Positions 53,249 to 64,000 of a stretch of DNA of 64,000 nucleotides are shown here, one piece after another (the first letter of the stretch is position 1; every line of letters starts with the position of its first letter). The DNA lies in the NCBI GenBank assembly GCA_003254885.1, contig QANT01006108.1:22706-86705 (forward strand), written 5' to 3'. The stretch comes from Purshia tridentata. Taxonomy: Eukaryota > Streptophyta > Magnoliopsida > Rosales > Rosaceae. The notes beneath the pieces were generated by a model. It was given only the letters and a program-made list of their open reading frames with translations. It ran no database searches and had not been told where the DNA came from. Position numbers and translations under genes: made by a program.

Positions 53249-53361
53249 ATAAAATATATAAAATAATTAAAATTAATTTAGTTGATCGATGATAAAAACA
53301 CTTTTATAAAATATATAAAATAATTAAAATTAATTTAGTTGATGGATGATAAAAACACTTT
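53249..53361. repeat. 57-bp tandem duplication
   Basis: The unit starting ataaaatatataaaataatt occurs at 53249-53305 and 53306-53361, with one visible base change (gatcgatg against gatggatg). Confidence 0.85.
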
Positions 53362-55724
53362 CTGAATTTCAAGTCCTATTCCTCTAATACAAAAACAAAA
53401 AAAAACCAATAACTATGTACTTGGTAGTGTCTTAATTAGAGAGAATCGTATTCTTGAGTATTGACTATGTCTTCACTGCAAAGCAATCCTTTCGACTCTT
53501 TGCACAATTTTATATACATTTCTTCAAAGTTGTCATGATCTCCTGCACGATATATGATAGAATATTCTTCTTCTACCATATTCTAAATCAATTAATTATT
53601 TCTTAATTAACACAGTTTTATACTAACTAGAAACAATTATTGATAAGAGCTTTTTAGCTTTTGTAATTTATAATAATAATTATATCATAGGCTTCATAGC
53701 TAACCACAAAGTAATGGAGGGCTGGACTAGGCTATAGCCCGGCCCAGCCCACAAAGGAGAGAAGATTAACTGTAGGGAATTAGGGATTGCCAATAAGGGG
53801 GTAGGGAGGTAATTTCATCTACATGCATGCATCATATCGTTTTCAAGAAATCAATATCTTATGGAGAAGAAAGGACAAGAAGTTCAACGTCCAATCCATT
53901 GGACAATAGCCCACAAAGCATTATCCTTTGCTTATTACGGACTTATTTAACTTTATCCCATCCAGCCTAACCGTCCAGAAGGGAGAAAGAGAACAAAGAA
54001 AGGGGATTAAAGTAAAAGGCTGTTTAAAGGGTAATATACGAACCTGAACCAGAATAAAGGTGGCTTCTAGGGAATCATAAAAGATTCCCACAATGTATAA
54101 ATTGTAATTAAAACTCCATAGTAACTACAATCAATTCTTCTCAACCATACAAAAAACCAGAATAATTGTTTGGCTCAGCTATTCTGACCACTTTAATATA
54201 TTTTGAATTAATTTTTTCTATTTTATCATTTTTTGTAAACAGTTATAGATTGTTTTGATAGTAATATTATTGAAATATACAAAAGATTTAGATAGTTAGT
54301 TACAGAAATAACACAAACATTTCAACACACTAATGTCGAATAGCTAAAAAGTGATCAATTCAGCAATGATGGATGGTCTGAATAGCCTATAGTTGATTTC
54401 TTCACCAAACCGACAATTTGTTATAAGGCTAGGGTGGATGTGGTATTGGGCCACTCAATGCGGGGACTATTATAAGGTTTTATAGGTAGTGTTTGGTTGG
54501 GTCAAATGGAATGGAATAATTCATTATCATTTGTAATGTTTAGTTCGCACATAGGAATGGCATGTAAGTATTTTTCTCATTTAGTCATTCCACCAAAGTA
54601 TAAGGAGTACCGATCACAAATAATATGGTAGTGAGGTCCATTCCATTCCTACAATACACTTAAAGACCCATGTACATGAGATCTAAGATCTCAAACATGA
54701 AAATTAGGACCATATATGTATTTGAGAGTCTAGACTTAAGAATCTAAACTAGTATCTAAACTGAGACTCTCAAATGGAATTTTAGACTTGTCACTCCATA
54801 CCAACATGGAGACCAAAAGTCCCGGATTGAAGGTTCTAGTTTTAGAGTTATTTGGTTCAAGATTCATGTTTAAGGTGCCATGTCTTACATCTTATGTTTA
54901 ACATTCTAAGCCTCTGTTTTGGATTAAGTCGGGAGTCATAATATTGTGTGTATTTACCATTTTATACTTTATCTGCACTATTTTTACTAACATATTAATT
55001 GTATTTAATTTAATTTTTGTAGGTCTAAAATAGTGACTTTGAGATAGAAGTCTCAAATGTTGTTTTAGGGTGTTTTAAAATGAAATAGGAATCAAGTAAT
55101 GTTTGTTTTACCTATTTTTCAAATATGGTATACATAGAGATCGATTTAATATTGTTCTTTTTGCTATGGATCAAATTCATTTTTTTTTGGCTAACTACTA
55201 AACATTATGGTTTTTCTTGGCGTTGGAAACAATAAAAATTTCATGAAAAAACAAAATAAATATCTAAGAAGCATAAATAAAAGCCAAAACACCAGCTAAG
55301 TGTAAAACGAACCTAAACTGAGCAAATTTGGCATCATATAAAAGCACCCTATCTTGGTATCTCAGATGCCATCATCACAAGCTGCCTTGACAGATCGGTC
55401 AATACATTTTAGATTCCACTGAATATCCTCCGCCGTGCTTTCAGAGGATTACGCACTCCTTCACTTGATCGACGGCTGAGTTTAGTCTTCTTTAATGATT
55501 AAAGATCCTCCGTCAGATTATCTAACCAAATTATCTTAACCTGTGCTGCGCCCCAGCGGATCGCTGCTGTTGTCAGAATTATCCAAGTTGGGGGTATTTT
55601 CGTCATACGCGGAGAGGCCCAGGCCAATGAAATCGACAAAAACAGACAAGCGAACCAACCAACCAGCCGCCAGCAAAGGGAGGGAAGGGGAAGGAGAAGG
55701 CCATGCTGATAGGAAAGCGACTAA

Positions 55725-55783
55725 CCACTGAACCACATAAACGACGCCGTGTCCAAGCCACTAAACCACATAAACGACGCCGT
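55725..55783. promoter_or_regulatory. repeated ACGACGCCGT promoter motif upstream of SnRK2
   Basis: A 26-bp segment ending in cataaacgacgccgt is present twice, 33 bp apart (55725-55750 and 55758-55783), about 330-390 bp before the ATG. The AAACGACGCCGTTT type of motif is frequent near plant transcription starts. A related cggtgtcgttt lies in the MAPKKK5 promoter at about 19418. Confidence 0.5.
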
Positions 55784-56111
55784 TTTCTGTCCCATTCCAC
55801 CTTGTACCCAGTAGATATCACATTGGAACCATCATTTCCTCTTCTCTAAGTCACCATCCCCTCCACTGTTAATCTCAGATTGCCAATCCATCGCCGATCA
55901 CAAAAAAAGACTCAGCCAAACCACTCGACGAGTCAACCGAGTTCCAAACTCAGTCCGCCGAGTCACCACGGATCTACTGAACCAAGTCACCGATCTAATT
56001 GCCGTGCCCGTGACTAGCACTCTATACTGAATCCGACGTCGTATCTGTTCTTGTTCTTGAGCTTCTAATGTGACCGGCTTTGGTGGGGGCAAAGTTGTAA
56101 ATTTGATCGAA

Positions 56112-57884
56112 ATGGATCGGTCGTCAGTGACGGTCGGGCCGGCCATGGACATGCCGATCATGCACGACAGCGACCGGTACGATTTCGTCCGAGATATCGG
56201 GTCCGGAAATTTCGGGGTCGCAAGGCTGATGAGGGACAAGCAGACCAAGGAGCTCGTTGCCGTCAAGTACATCGAGCGCGGCAACAAGGTCAATTTCGTA
56301 ATTTTGAACTGTCATATCTATTGGGATTTGGGAGCGGTTTCAACTAAATTTTGAAGCTCGTCCATTTAAGGAAATTTCGGTTCGCCTTTTTCAAGTCGTC
56401 GGTGTTGTTTTTTTGGTTGCTAATTTTAGTATAGTGATCGATTTTGGAACTCATTTTTCGGGCGGTTTTACCCTTTTTGTCTTTATTATACGCATTTATT
56501 TCCTAATACTGTTGAAGATCTTAATGATGTCTTTTCCATTAATTAACGCATTTTGATTAATTGTTAGAGAAGATAATATTCTGTACTAGAATCTACAGAA
56601 CTTAAATTTGTGAGTATATTAAAGTATGTACCTTTGGGTGATAACTATATTGAAAAATTCTTATATGATTAATTAGATATGCTTAGTACATTACTACCAG
56701 TTGAAAAAAATTGCTTTTAAGTAATGATAACTCTGTTGCTAAAAAAGGAATGACAAGATTTTGGAGCAATTGTTTCTCATGGTGGTACTCTGTCTTGCAG
56801 ATTGATGAAAATGTTCGAAGGGAAATAATTAATCATAGGTCGTTGAGGCACCCCAACATCGTTAGGTTTAAAGAGGTTAGCTTTCTCTTAATGAGAAGAT
56901 TTTTGGTATACATTTTTCTTATGATGGAAGGCTAGTTAGCTGCTAATCTGCTTTGAATTCAACTTTGTAGGTCATTCTGACTCCTACCCATCTGGCCATT
57001 GTAATGGAATATGCTTCTGGAGGAGAGCTTTTTGAGAGAATATGCAATGCAGGACGCTTCAGCGAGGATGAGGTTCATATTTGAATATCTGTGATTCTTC
57101 CCCGTCTCCCTTTCTTCACTTTTTTACTTGGCATGTTGAATATGTGTGGTTTCTTTTTGTCCAGGCTCGCTTCTTTTTTCAACAACTTATATCAGGAGTC
57201 AGTTATTGCCATGCAATGGTATTTAAAATTTTTTTTTTCTGCTGTTTTTACTGTTTTATGTGTTTTTCTTGGAATGCCAAATAGACAATTTATTTGGATG
57301 GTTACTTTCCTTGATGAAGCAAGTGTGCCACCGGGACTTGAAGTTGGAAAACACTTTGTTGGATGGAAGTCCAGCTCCTCGTTTGAAAATATGTGATTTT
57401 GGCTATTCAAAGGTACTGGTCATTTTCCTCTTTCTCGTTTATTTAGAATATGCCTTGTGTTCAAATCTTTAATTGAAATAAAGGGAACTAAGGGCTAAGT
57501 CAAATTGAACTTCTAATCTGCAGCACTTATTTGTAAGATTACCACATATCAGTTGCCTTGAATTTTGACTTGATCGGAAATTCTCTTTAACTTGTTAGAG
57601 ACCTTATTTATAAGTTAATTCAAGATGAATTTGAGCTCTCAAATTAAGGAAAATTACATTGCTCATGTGGTTTTTAATGAAGTTGTGTAGCTTAGTTGGT
57701 AAACTCATTTGGCAATCCAAGGACATGGGTTCGAATTCTGCCTTCAATGTGTGTCCCACAGATCCAATGGGCCTTCAGTGGACAATAAAAAATGGAGTTA
57801 CATACCTTTTGTTGGCCATTGTGGTTTCAGAAAAATTTCCTTCATTTTAGTGTTTATTTTTCTTATTTTATTGTGGTTTGATGT

Positions 57885-57942
<58 letters not shown>

Positions 57943-60348
57943 GCATGTATTTTCTAGAAAATAGTTAGTTCTCATGCATTATATGCTCTGTGTGCATACT
58001 GATGGGTCATACTTATCTAACCATGGTACATATCATGAGAGATAATGATCTGCTCTGATACCTGTATAAATCATCAAGAGTTGACTTATTATAAATCTAT
58101 TTGTATGGCTATATTGGATCATATGTTTTATGTATCTGATTATGGGTATTTTGTCAGTCTTCAGTGCTTCATTCGCAACCAAAATCTACAGTGGGAACTC
58201 CTGCATACATTGCTCCAGAAGTATTACTGAGGAAAGAGTATGATGGCAAGGTAAAAGAATTCTAAAATATTTAATAATTCATCTAGTTCTGATTTCCCTT
58301 AGTTTTACTGACAATGTTAAGGGGTAATCCTTTAAGGAATTTGTATTTCCCTGATTATTGTAACAAACAAATTTATTTAACCATTGGCTAGCATTCTGCT
58401 TTGGAGTAGTCCATGAAGGCTGAAGCTGAAATTTTGATAATAATTTTGTTTATTTTTTTCTTTTCTTTCCCATTTAGATGTGTTTTATGGGACTGCAATT
58501 TGAAGAAGTCCCCATACTTATGTTTCTAATATATTCTCTCTCACATACCATTCAAGCTTTGCGTGGTCCAAATAACATTTTAGCACTGTGACTAAAATGA
58601 ATCAAACAGTTTTGTCTTACATGATTTATTATTGCTTAGTTACTTATTTTACATTGTTCAATATTCACTTTTGCTGGGTTGTACAAGTTTGTGCAGCCAA
58701 ACAGGTGTTCAACTGTAAAAAAGAAGGCAATTACCTTGTGTTTGTTGTGTTAACATGGGATCCTGGGATGGGATATCTAGATATGGTCCTAACCTTTAGC
58801 CTTTTTTCATGAACCGCTCCCAAGAATCAAAATCTGTGGTTGCACTTGACAGCCAAAGTTTTACCAATGCACCTGATAATGCCTCGATGTGATTCAGGCG
58901 TTGATGTTAAACTCCTCTCAATTTTTATTATTAGAAATATAAATGAGTTTGCATTCATCTTCTTTTCATGTTAGAGGGTTGTTCCTTAATTTTCATTTTG
59001 TGCTTCTATGCCTATCACAATAAAACATGCGATAGTTACTGACTTCACTTTAGGCCTGCTTAAATGCATCTGTTAATTTTATGTGTATGCCAGAGCTTGA
59101 ACAGGACATACAAATAGTTGGTCTTGCATATCTTCTTTTCTTAACCCAATATTATTTTCATATCTATGAAGTGAAGTTTTTATAAGTTTCAAAAAATGTT
59201 AAAAGCTCTGTTATTGAATTGAGAAGTTTTTTTAGTTGATCTTATGTTACAATATCAGACTGCCGATGTATGGTCATGTGGGGTCACCTTATATGTGATG
59301 TTGGTGGGAGCATATCCTTTTGAGGATCCTGATGAACCAAAGGATTTCCGGAAGACTATACAAGTATGTCATTTGGCCTTATCATTACAAAATGTCTCTT
59401 AAATGTAATTTGCTTTGGACTCACGATCTGTTATTTATTGCCTCCATGCAGAGAATACTCAGTGTCCAGTATTCCATTCCAGATTCTGCTCAAATATCTT
59501 GCGAGTGTCTAGAACTGATATCAAGAATTTTTGTCCCAGATCCTGCTGCGGTAACTTTATCTTTCCCCAGAATAGAGTTGTTCTGCACTACAACTTGAGA
59601 TATATGATTTGTTATTGCCTTTTTATTTTATTAGAACTTGTATCTTGTATAGTAGCATATGAATATGTATGCACTTCACTGTTAGCTTTATACAAGGGTG
59701 TTTTTGAGGCCTTCTGTTTTTCAAGGCAGCTCCAAGTAGAAATTTCCATGTAGGAGTTCCTTAGGAAATTTAACCTGGAAAAACTATTTCAACTTAATAC
59801 ATTTGTTATTTCTTGCAAGTTCCCGTTATTGAGCACATGGTGCCAGGCATTGGAAAAATATTTGGACTTTGTTACATATCAATAATACACCAAAAAATTA
59901 TGAACTTACCTGCTTATATATAGAGAATTATCTTGAAAGTTGTTTCTTTGCTCTCTTGGTTTTAGGCAATTCAATCAGTAGAGAACTTGAGAATCTCGCT
60001 TGTTTCTTTTGCTTTATTTATTATTGATTGTGACCATGTTCATGGATATGTTTGTAACAGAGAATTACCATTCCTGAGATAAAGAACCATGCATGGTTCT
60101 TGAAGAATCTCCCTGCAGACTTGATGGATGAGATGACGATGGGTAACCAATTTGAAGAGCCTGATCAACCCATGCAAAGCATTAATACAATCATGCAAAT
60201 AATCGCTGAGGCCACTGTACCAGCAGCTGGAACTCATGGTCTTAGCCCGTTCCTCGATGACTTTGACATGGATGACGATATGGATGACTTAGATTCGGAG
60301 TCTGAACTAGATGTTGATAGCAGTGGGGAAATAGTCTATGCAATTTAA
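56112..60348 (+). CDS. SnRK2.3: SnRK2 protein kinase, subclass III (SnRK2.2/SnRK2.3 type)
   Basis: Nine exons: 56112-56288, 56801-56875, 56971-57072, 57165-57218, 57320-57412, 58158-58250, 59259-59363, 59452-59550 and 60061-60348, giving 361 aa, the same as Arabidopsis SnRK2.3. The kinase has a Gly loop GSGNFG (residues 30-35), Lys52 in [13 protein letters not shown] with Asp142, DFG with Asp162, and an activation segment whose Ser173 and Ser177 correspond to OST1 Ser171 and Ser175. The regulatory tail has the SnRK2 box ([24 protein letters not shown]) and the acidic ABA box ([16 protein letters not shown]), ending SGEIVYAI. It is a core ABA-signalling kinase held off by PP2C phosphatases, acting in cytosol and nucleus on ABF factors and channels. 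The N terminus [13 protein letters not shown] distinguishes the SnRK2.2/2.3 pair from OST1. Introns 5 and 6 are large and contain a SINE-like insertion and a TC repeat. Confidence 0.96.
57684..57860 (+). mobile_element. tRNA-derived SINE-like insertion in SnRK2 intron 5
   Basis: An RNA polymerase III A box (TAGCTTAGTTGG, 57688-57699) and B box (GGTTCGAATTC, 57728-57738) lie 28 bases apart, as in tRNA-derived SINE heads, but no cloverleaf forms. Body sequence follows (cccacagatccaatgggcc...). The right end is not certain and no target-site duplication was verified. Confidence 0.5.
57889..57940. repeat. TC microsatellite in SnRK2 intron 5
   Basis: About 25 TC/CT units interrupted once by ttt, immediately downstream of the SINE-like body. 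The length is likely to be polymorphic. Confidence 0.95.
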
Positions 60349-60994
60349 TTGTGGTGCTTTGTGGATGTAGTCAGCTTTGTGGATGTAGCCAGAAAATATT
60401 ACCACAAGTGTGGTTTCTCTGGGGCCTATGGATTTGTGAAAAACTAGCAAAGAGAATGTGCAATAGAGTGTATCTGATAGATTAGCATAGATAATACGTC
60501 AGTGGAAGGCATTATGCTATCATCAATGCTCCTTGGAGTCTGTCATATATTTATAACACGTAGTTGTATACCTTTCTTTGTGTGTCGAGGAATTTAAATT
60601 TATAATGTTATCTGAGGGTGGCTAGTGGTGGATCTTTTACTAGACACACGATAAATCCACACTCCCTTTCTGTAGAGGTTTTGTCTATTTATTACTTTTG
60701 CTGCTTTGCACTGGTTCTATAATTTAGTTACTACTACTTGTTTTTTTTTGGTCCTTGTGGCATAAACAAGGGTATTTATACTCTGCAAGGCAGACGACTT
60801 GCAGTTATAACTTATTTGCAGTGTCTTAACTTGGCCCAAATTCTGTATCAGCCCTTCTTTGCAGTGTCTCTGTATTACTTCCTGAAAGCAATGTTGCCTC
60901 CTCCATAAGTATCACTCCTCCTGCTTTCTGGTGCAGCAACTTGTTTATATTTAACAGTCTTCTATAAATCACTGTCTTTCTTTGTGCTTGCCAC
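60349..60994. other. SnRK2 3' UTR and spacer
   Basis: Holds the SnRK2 3' UTR, with a short near-repeat (gctttgtggatgtag at about 60356 and 60373). No other gene is visible before the RPW8 remnant. Confidence 0.5.
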
Positions 60995-61388
60995 TAAAAA
61001 CTCCCTCCTGCACCTCGAGTTTTTCGAGCAGTCTTTTGAGAGACCTATCGAATACAACAATGTCGTGGTGGGTGTACTGATCATTATCTATTATGCAGCA
61101 GCAGCAGCACTAGTTCCACTCCCACCTAAGAAACTCGGGGAGCGTGGCAACGAGCTTTACACCCTCCTCCACTCGTCTTTTCAGATTTTCTATTTCTTCT
61201 TTTTGGAGATTCAATTCCAGTTCATTCTCTCCTATCGAACTACGCTGTTCGATGCACAACTGTTAGTGTATCGTGAACCTGAGATCTTCAAGAATGTCTT
61301 GAAACTTGGTACTCTTTGTTATCGCTTGGCCAATGACAATGTCCAACAGCCTAAATAGTGTTCCTTTGATTAACTCCTGTGCCCTCAT
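60995..61388 (-). pseudogene. RPW8-type gene fragment, tandem copy with stops
   Basis: On the minus strand this copies the first 130 or so codons of the neighbouring RPW8 gene. An ATG at 61388 starts AQELIKGTLF-like sequence and continues with KSTKFQDILEDLRFTIH, where a TAA falls in frame. Similarity then resumes (ENELELNLQKEEIENLK, VEEGVKLVATLPEF) to a second stop after RWEWN, and fades after SLKRLLEKLEVQEG. The rest of the gene is missing. The copy is a partial duplication that has decayed. Confidence 0.85.
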
Positions 61389-61567
61389 AATTATAATTAC
61401 ATAAAATCAGTCTAACTAAACTTTTTTTCTTTTATCAAGGCATTGAGCTATTTGGGGGAGGGGGGATCGAATTGGGTGCAGAATCAATCAATCTAACTAG
61501 CTATCAATGAAATTACAGGAACCAGAACCGAAAACCATATATTTTTTTCCTAAAGAAAATAAATTCT

Positions 61568-62653
61568 CTAAAAAGCAACATATTCAGAAGAGATAGGTGG
61601 TCTCAAGAACCAATTTAGGTTGATTTCTTCAATTTGATACTCAATTAGCTTGAATCCTGCCGCCTTTATATTGCTTGCCGAAACCAATGCCTCCTCCTTG
61701 ACATCACCTGTTCCCTTGTCTGCATCCCAAACAACTGTAGGCGATGATGGAGGTTCAGGTAATCTCCTTTGAGTACTGTCCAACAACATCACATGTAAAT
61801 TTCTCATTTCACCCTCCTCCTCAAACATTGCTACCTGTTCTCTCATTACATTCAACTGTCTTCGAAGCGATGCATCCAATGCATCGAGCTTGTTGTACCT
61901 ACTCTCTTTGTGGCCGTTCCACAGACGAAGCTTGGAGCACTTGCGAACCAACTCCGCACCCTCCTCCAATTGTTGTGTAAAACTTTTCACTTCCTCCAGC
62001 GGACGGTCCAATATCTTGTTATTTCTTTCCATCTCTTCTACAAAGGGTTTCAAGGAGTCCATTGTGGATTTGAGGTTTCCGAAGAGATGTTTTAACTTCC
62101 TTGTATTCGCGTCCTTCACTTCTTTAAGTCCATCAAACATAATCCCAAATGCTTTTGCAAGAGCAGCCCCTCTGTCTTTATTCATCACTCCATCACCATC
62201 ATCATCAAGTAGGAAGTACTCTTTGGTGATGCCTGCCCTGAATAAGAACTTCTTCACATCCATTGCCTTCTGATCCTTCAGTTTTTCCAACAGTCTTTCC
62301 AGCGACGTATCCAATTCAACAATCTGGTGGTGGATGTCATCATGATCAATGATTACAGCGCAGCCCAAGTTCAAGTCCCGCTTATGAAACTTGGGACGCA
62401 CGGCAACCATCTTCACTCCCTCCTCCACTTGTTTTCTAAGATTTTCTATTTCTTCTTCCGGGAGATTCAATTCCAGGTCGCGCTCTCCTATCGAACAACT
62501 TTCTTCATTGCACAATTGTTTCAAAGAGTTGATAGTGAATTTGAGATCTTCGAGAATGTGTTGAAACTTGGTACTCTTACTGTACAAGATCGCTTGGTTA
62601 ACGCCATTGTCAAGCTGTGTAAACAGTGTTCCTCTGATTAACTCTTGTGCCAT
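61568..62653 (-). CDS. RPW8-domain protein (broad-spectrum mildew resistance type)
   Basis: Intronless, 361 aa. It starts MAQELIRGTLFTQL, like RPW8 and the N termini of RPW8-NLR proteins. There are two RPW8-like coiled-coil units. The first (about 1-145) has KFQHILEDLKFTINSLKQL and RKQVEEGVKMV. The second (about 165-275) is closer to consensus, with NLKSTMDSLKPFVEEMERNN, DRPLEEVKSFTQQLEEG, and ELVRKCSKLRLWNGHKESRY. Between them, residues 150-161 read DDDGDGVMNKDR, which looks like an EF-hand loop but has Arg instead of Glu at position 12. No NB-ARC or LRR follows, so it is an RPW8-only protein. RPW8 proteins act at membranes, including around fungal haustoria, and promote salicylate-dependent cell death. 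The ATG at 62653 has a TATA-like box 75 bp upstream. It faces the SnRK2 gene across its own pseudogene copy. Confidence 0.85.
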   Translation of the reverse strand: MAQELIRGTLFTQLDNGVNQAILYSKSTKFQHILEDLKFTINSLKQLCNEESCSIGERDLELNLPEEEIENLRKQVEEGVKMVAVRPKFHKRDLNLGCAVIIDHDDIHHQIVELDTSLERLLEKLKDQKAMDVKKFLFRAGITKEYFLLDDDGDGVMNKDRGAALAKAFGIMFDGLKEVKDANTRKLKHLFGNLKSTMDSLKPFVEEMERNNKILDRPLEEVKSFTQQLEEGAELVRKCSKLRLWNGHKESRYNKLDALDASLRRQLNVMREQVAMFEEEGEMRNLHVMLLDSTQRRLPEPPSSPTVVWDADKGTGDVKEEALVSASNIKAAGFKLIEYQIEEINLNWFLRPPISSEYVAF

Positions 62654-64000
62654 GAATAGTGAGTAAATATTGCAGTTGTTGTGTGGATGATTTTAAGAAA
62701 AAAACAATCTTTGCTCGCAGAGCTTAAATATACTACTCACGGTCATGGGCTATCTAAGTCCTATAGGGAAAGGATTCCGAATTAAACGTACCTAGCTAAT
62801 AGGACCAATGTGGTCTACTTTTATTCAGTTTCCAAAGGAATCCTAATTAAGCTAAGTAACAAAAGTAATTCTAATTCATAAAGCTAACTTGGGTGTTAAT
62901 AAAACCAGAAAAGGGTTTCGTACGTATTTAACTAACATGTGGGATAGCTGGGCCAAGGTGACAAAAGTCTTGTGTAAAACGCAATGGTTGCCCGGCCCAA
63001 ACACAAGTACTCCACAAATTTAAGCCTCAACACCCCATAATCCCCACTGTTAATTCATTAATAAACTAAATTTATTATAATATGCGTCAGACGTACCGGA
63101 CCGTCTATTGAATTATAATTTATATCTCATTTTAAGTATAATATAATTTGATGGACCTGGATCCTCTACCAGCCTCTCTCTACCAGGCTATGTGCCTGAC
63201 TTTTGATCTTAACCCTCCAATAATATTTAATGGTTGAGATCTTGCCACATTTATAATCTACCTCTTTTATCAAATGAGATCAACCAAAAAACCACCCACC
63301 AGCACACCCCACCGCACTACCTTCTCTAGTCCGGCAATCTCCGGCCTCCTCCTCCCCTTCCCTTCTCTCTCTGTGCACTATTTCTTCCTCCAAATCGCAC
63401 TAAAAACTTTGGATCCACTGTGAAGCCTAATCAATCGAAAATCAAAGTTTTCAGAGAGAAGTAAATTAAGCTCCAGAATTCCCTTCGTTTCTTTCCCCTT
63501 TCCTTTTGTCTAATTCTATTTTGTTTTGTTTTTATTATTATTAACTACATAATTCTTTCTTGATCTTTTGAATTGATGCTAAATGATAATTATGTTATTA
63601 TTTCATCCGAGACGGAATCCCAGATTGATCATTGATTGATCTGCGATCTTTTAGACCATGCAAGGAGCTGCCTTCTCTGACCCATTCCATTAGTATTAAT
63701 GTTGTATCCATCAAAACCAGAATCAGATCCAATTTGTTTGCTTTGACCTCTAGGATTCAATTATGTTCTGCATTTTCTCTATCTTTACATTTTCATGGCT
63801 CCATTCTATACATCATTTCATCGATCTGGAGGAATAGAGAGTGTACAAAGAGAAAAGGGAAGAGAGAGAACAAAAGGGGAGGATGTGGAGACTGTCGGAC
63901 TGGGAAAGGTAGTCAGAGAGCTATTGAGGAGGGGGTGCGGTGGGCTGTGCTGGGTGGACTTTTTTGTTCTTATTTTTAATTTTTTAATATTATTTGACAA
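62654..64000. other. RPW8 upstream region and right edge
   Basis: 62654-62800 is the RPW8 promoter. Further right is AT-rich, then CT-rich around 63340-63400 and purine-rich near 63835-63900. This could be leader sequence of a gene lying beyond the window, but no coding sequence is identifiable before 64000. Confidence 0.45.
62724..62732 (-). promoter_or_regulatory. TATA-like box of the RPW8 gene
   Basis: TATATTTAA on the minus strand, about 75 bp before the ATG at 62653, the right distance for a core promoter. Confidence 0.45.

Larger units (their letters stand above)
52038..56111. other. 4-kb gene-poor region up to the SnRK2 gene
   Basis: AT-rich, with a 57-bp tandem repeat at 53249 and a possible MITE around 54480-55135 (ggtagtgtttggttgggtc at one end, gtaatgtttgttttaccta at the other, weakly inverted). 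From about 55350 the GC content rises into the SnRK2 promoter and leader. No other gene is visible. Confidence 0.5.

Noticed and set aside
54480-55135. Possible large MITE with TTTGGTT-type ends
   Set aside because: The inverted similarity of the ends is too weak to define an element by eye.
61744-62641. Plus-strand open frames of 61-127 codons
   Set aside because: Antisense shadows of the RPW8 coding sequence.
63632-63979. 115-codon frame at the right edge
   Set aside because: No domain and poor composition. It might be leader sequence of a gene outside the window, but nothing supports coding.

Overview
This is nuclear DNA from a flowering plant, almost certainly a eudicot. Genes are split by short AT-rich GT-AG introns, the spaces between genes are AT-rich and full of small repeats, and every protein I recognise has a well-known Arabidopsis counterpart. 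The protein style suggests a rosid, perhaps Rosaceae, but that is an impression and not a proof.

Layout from left to right. A patatin-like lipid acyl hydrolase (505-2886, +) is followed by an intronless WEB/DUF827 coiled-coil gene (3554-4552, +). The latter converges on a cyclophilin-40/SQUINT gene (5093-8241, -). Next come a secreted class III peroxidase of the PER10 type (9246-11104, -), a 49-residue cysteine-rich protein gene in two exons (13493-13754, -), a MAPKKK5-type kinase (15303-19289, -) and an organellar bL25-family ribosomal protein gene (21762-23279, -). A 9 kb gene-poor stretch leads to the LOB-domain gene LBD36/ASL1 (32572-33540, +). After another 5.5 kb with a long fold-back element come Misato/DML1 (39013-42914, -), an HHO5/HHO6-type GARP-MYB repressor (45113-46970, -), a tRNA-Lys(UUU) (51965-52037, -), a subclass III SnRK2 kinase (56112-60348, +), and an RPW8-type resistance gene (61568-62653, -) with a broken tandem copy beside it (about 60995-61388, -).

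The multi-exon models were built by hand. Every exon junction keeps frame, and the summed coding lengths are exact multiples of three: 387, 361, 327, 49, 598, 252, 574, 385 and 361 aa. The genes do not form a pathway. What they share is ancestry: from memory, MAPKKK5, L25, LBD36 and SnRK2.3 are consecutive loci on Arabidopsis chromosome 5, HHO5 and Misato are neighbours on chromosome 4, and HHO6 and PER10 are neighbours on chromosome 1. The window therefore looks like a less fractionated version of one ancestral block. Themes that recur are ABA and stress signalling (SnRK2), MAP-kinase immunity and development signalling, leaf polarity (LBD36, SQUINT) and defence (patatin-like, peroxidase, RPW8).

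Most worth a second look: an early stop after the MAPKKK5 kinase domain with a broken tail downstream, the uncaptured small Cys-rich gene, a 125-bp tandem duplication that copied the start of Misato exon 3 into its intron, a probable GC-AG intron in the L25 gene, a 200-bp-arm hairpin element at 35.2-35.6 kb, a tRNA-derived SINE-like insertion in a SnRK2 intron, and the RPW8 gene/pseudogene pair. I found no CRISPR array, bacterial mobile element or clearly novel multi-gene system.
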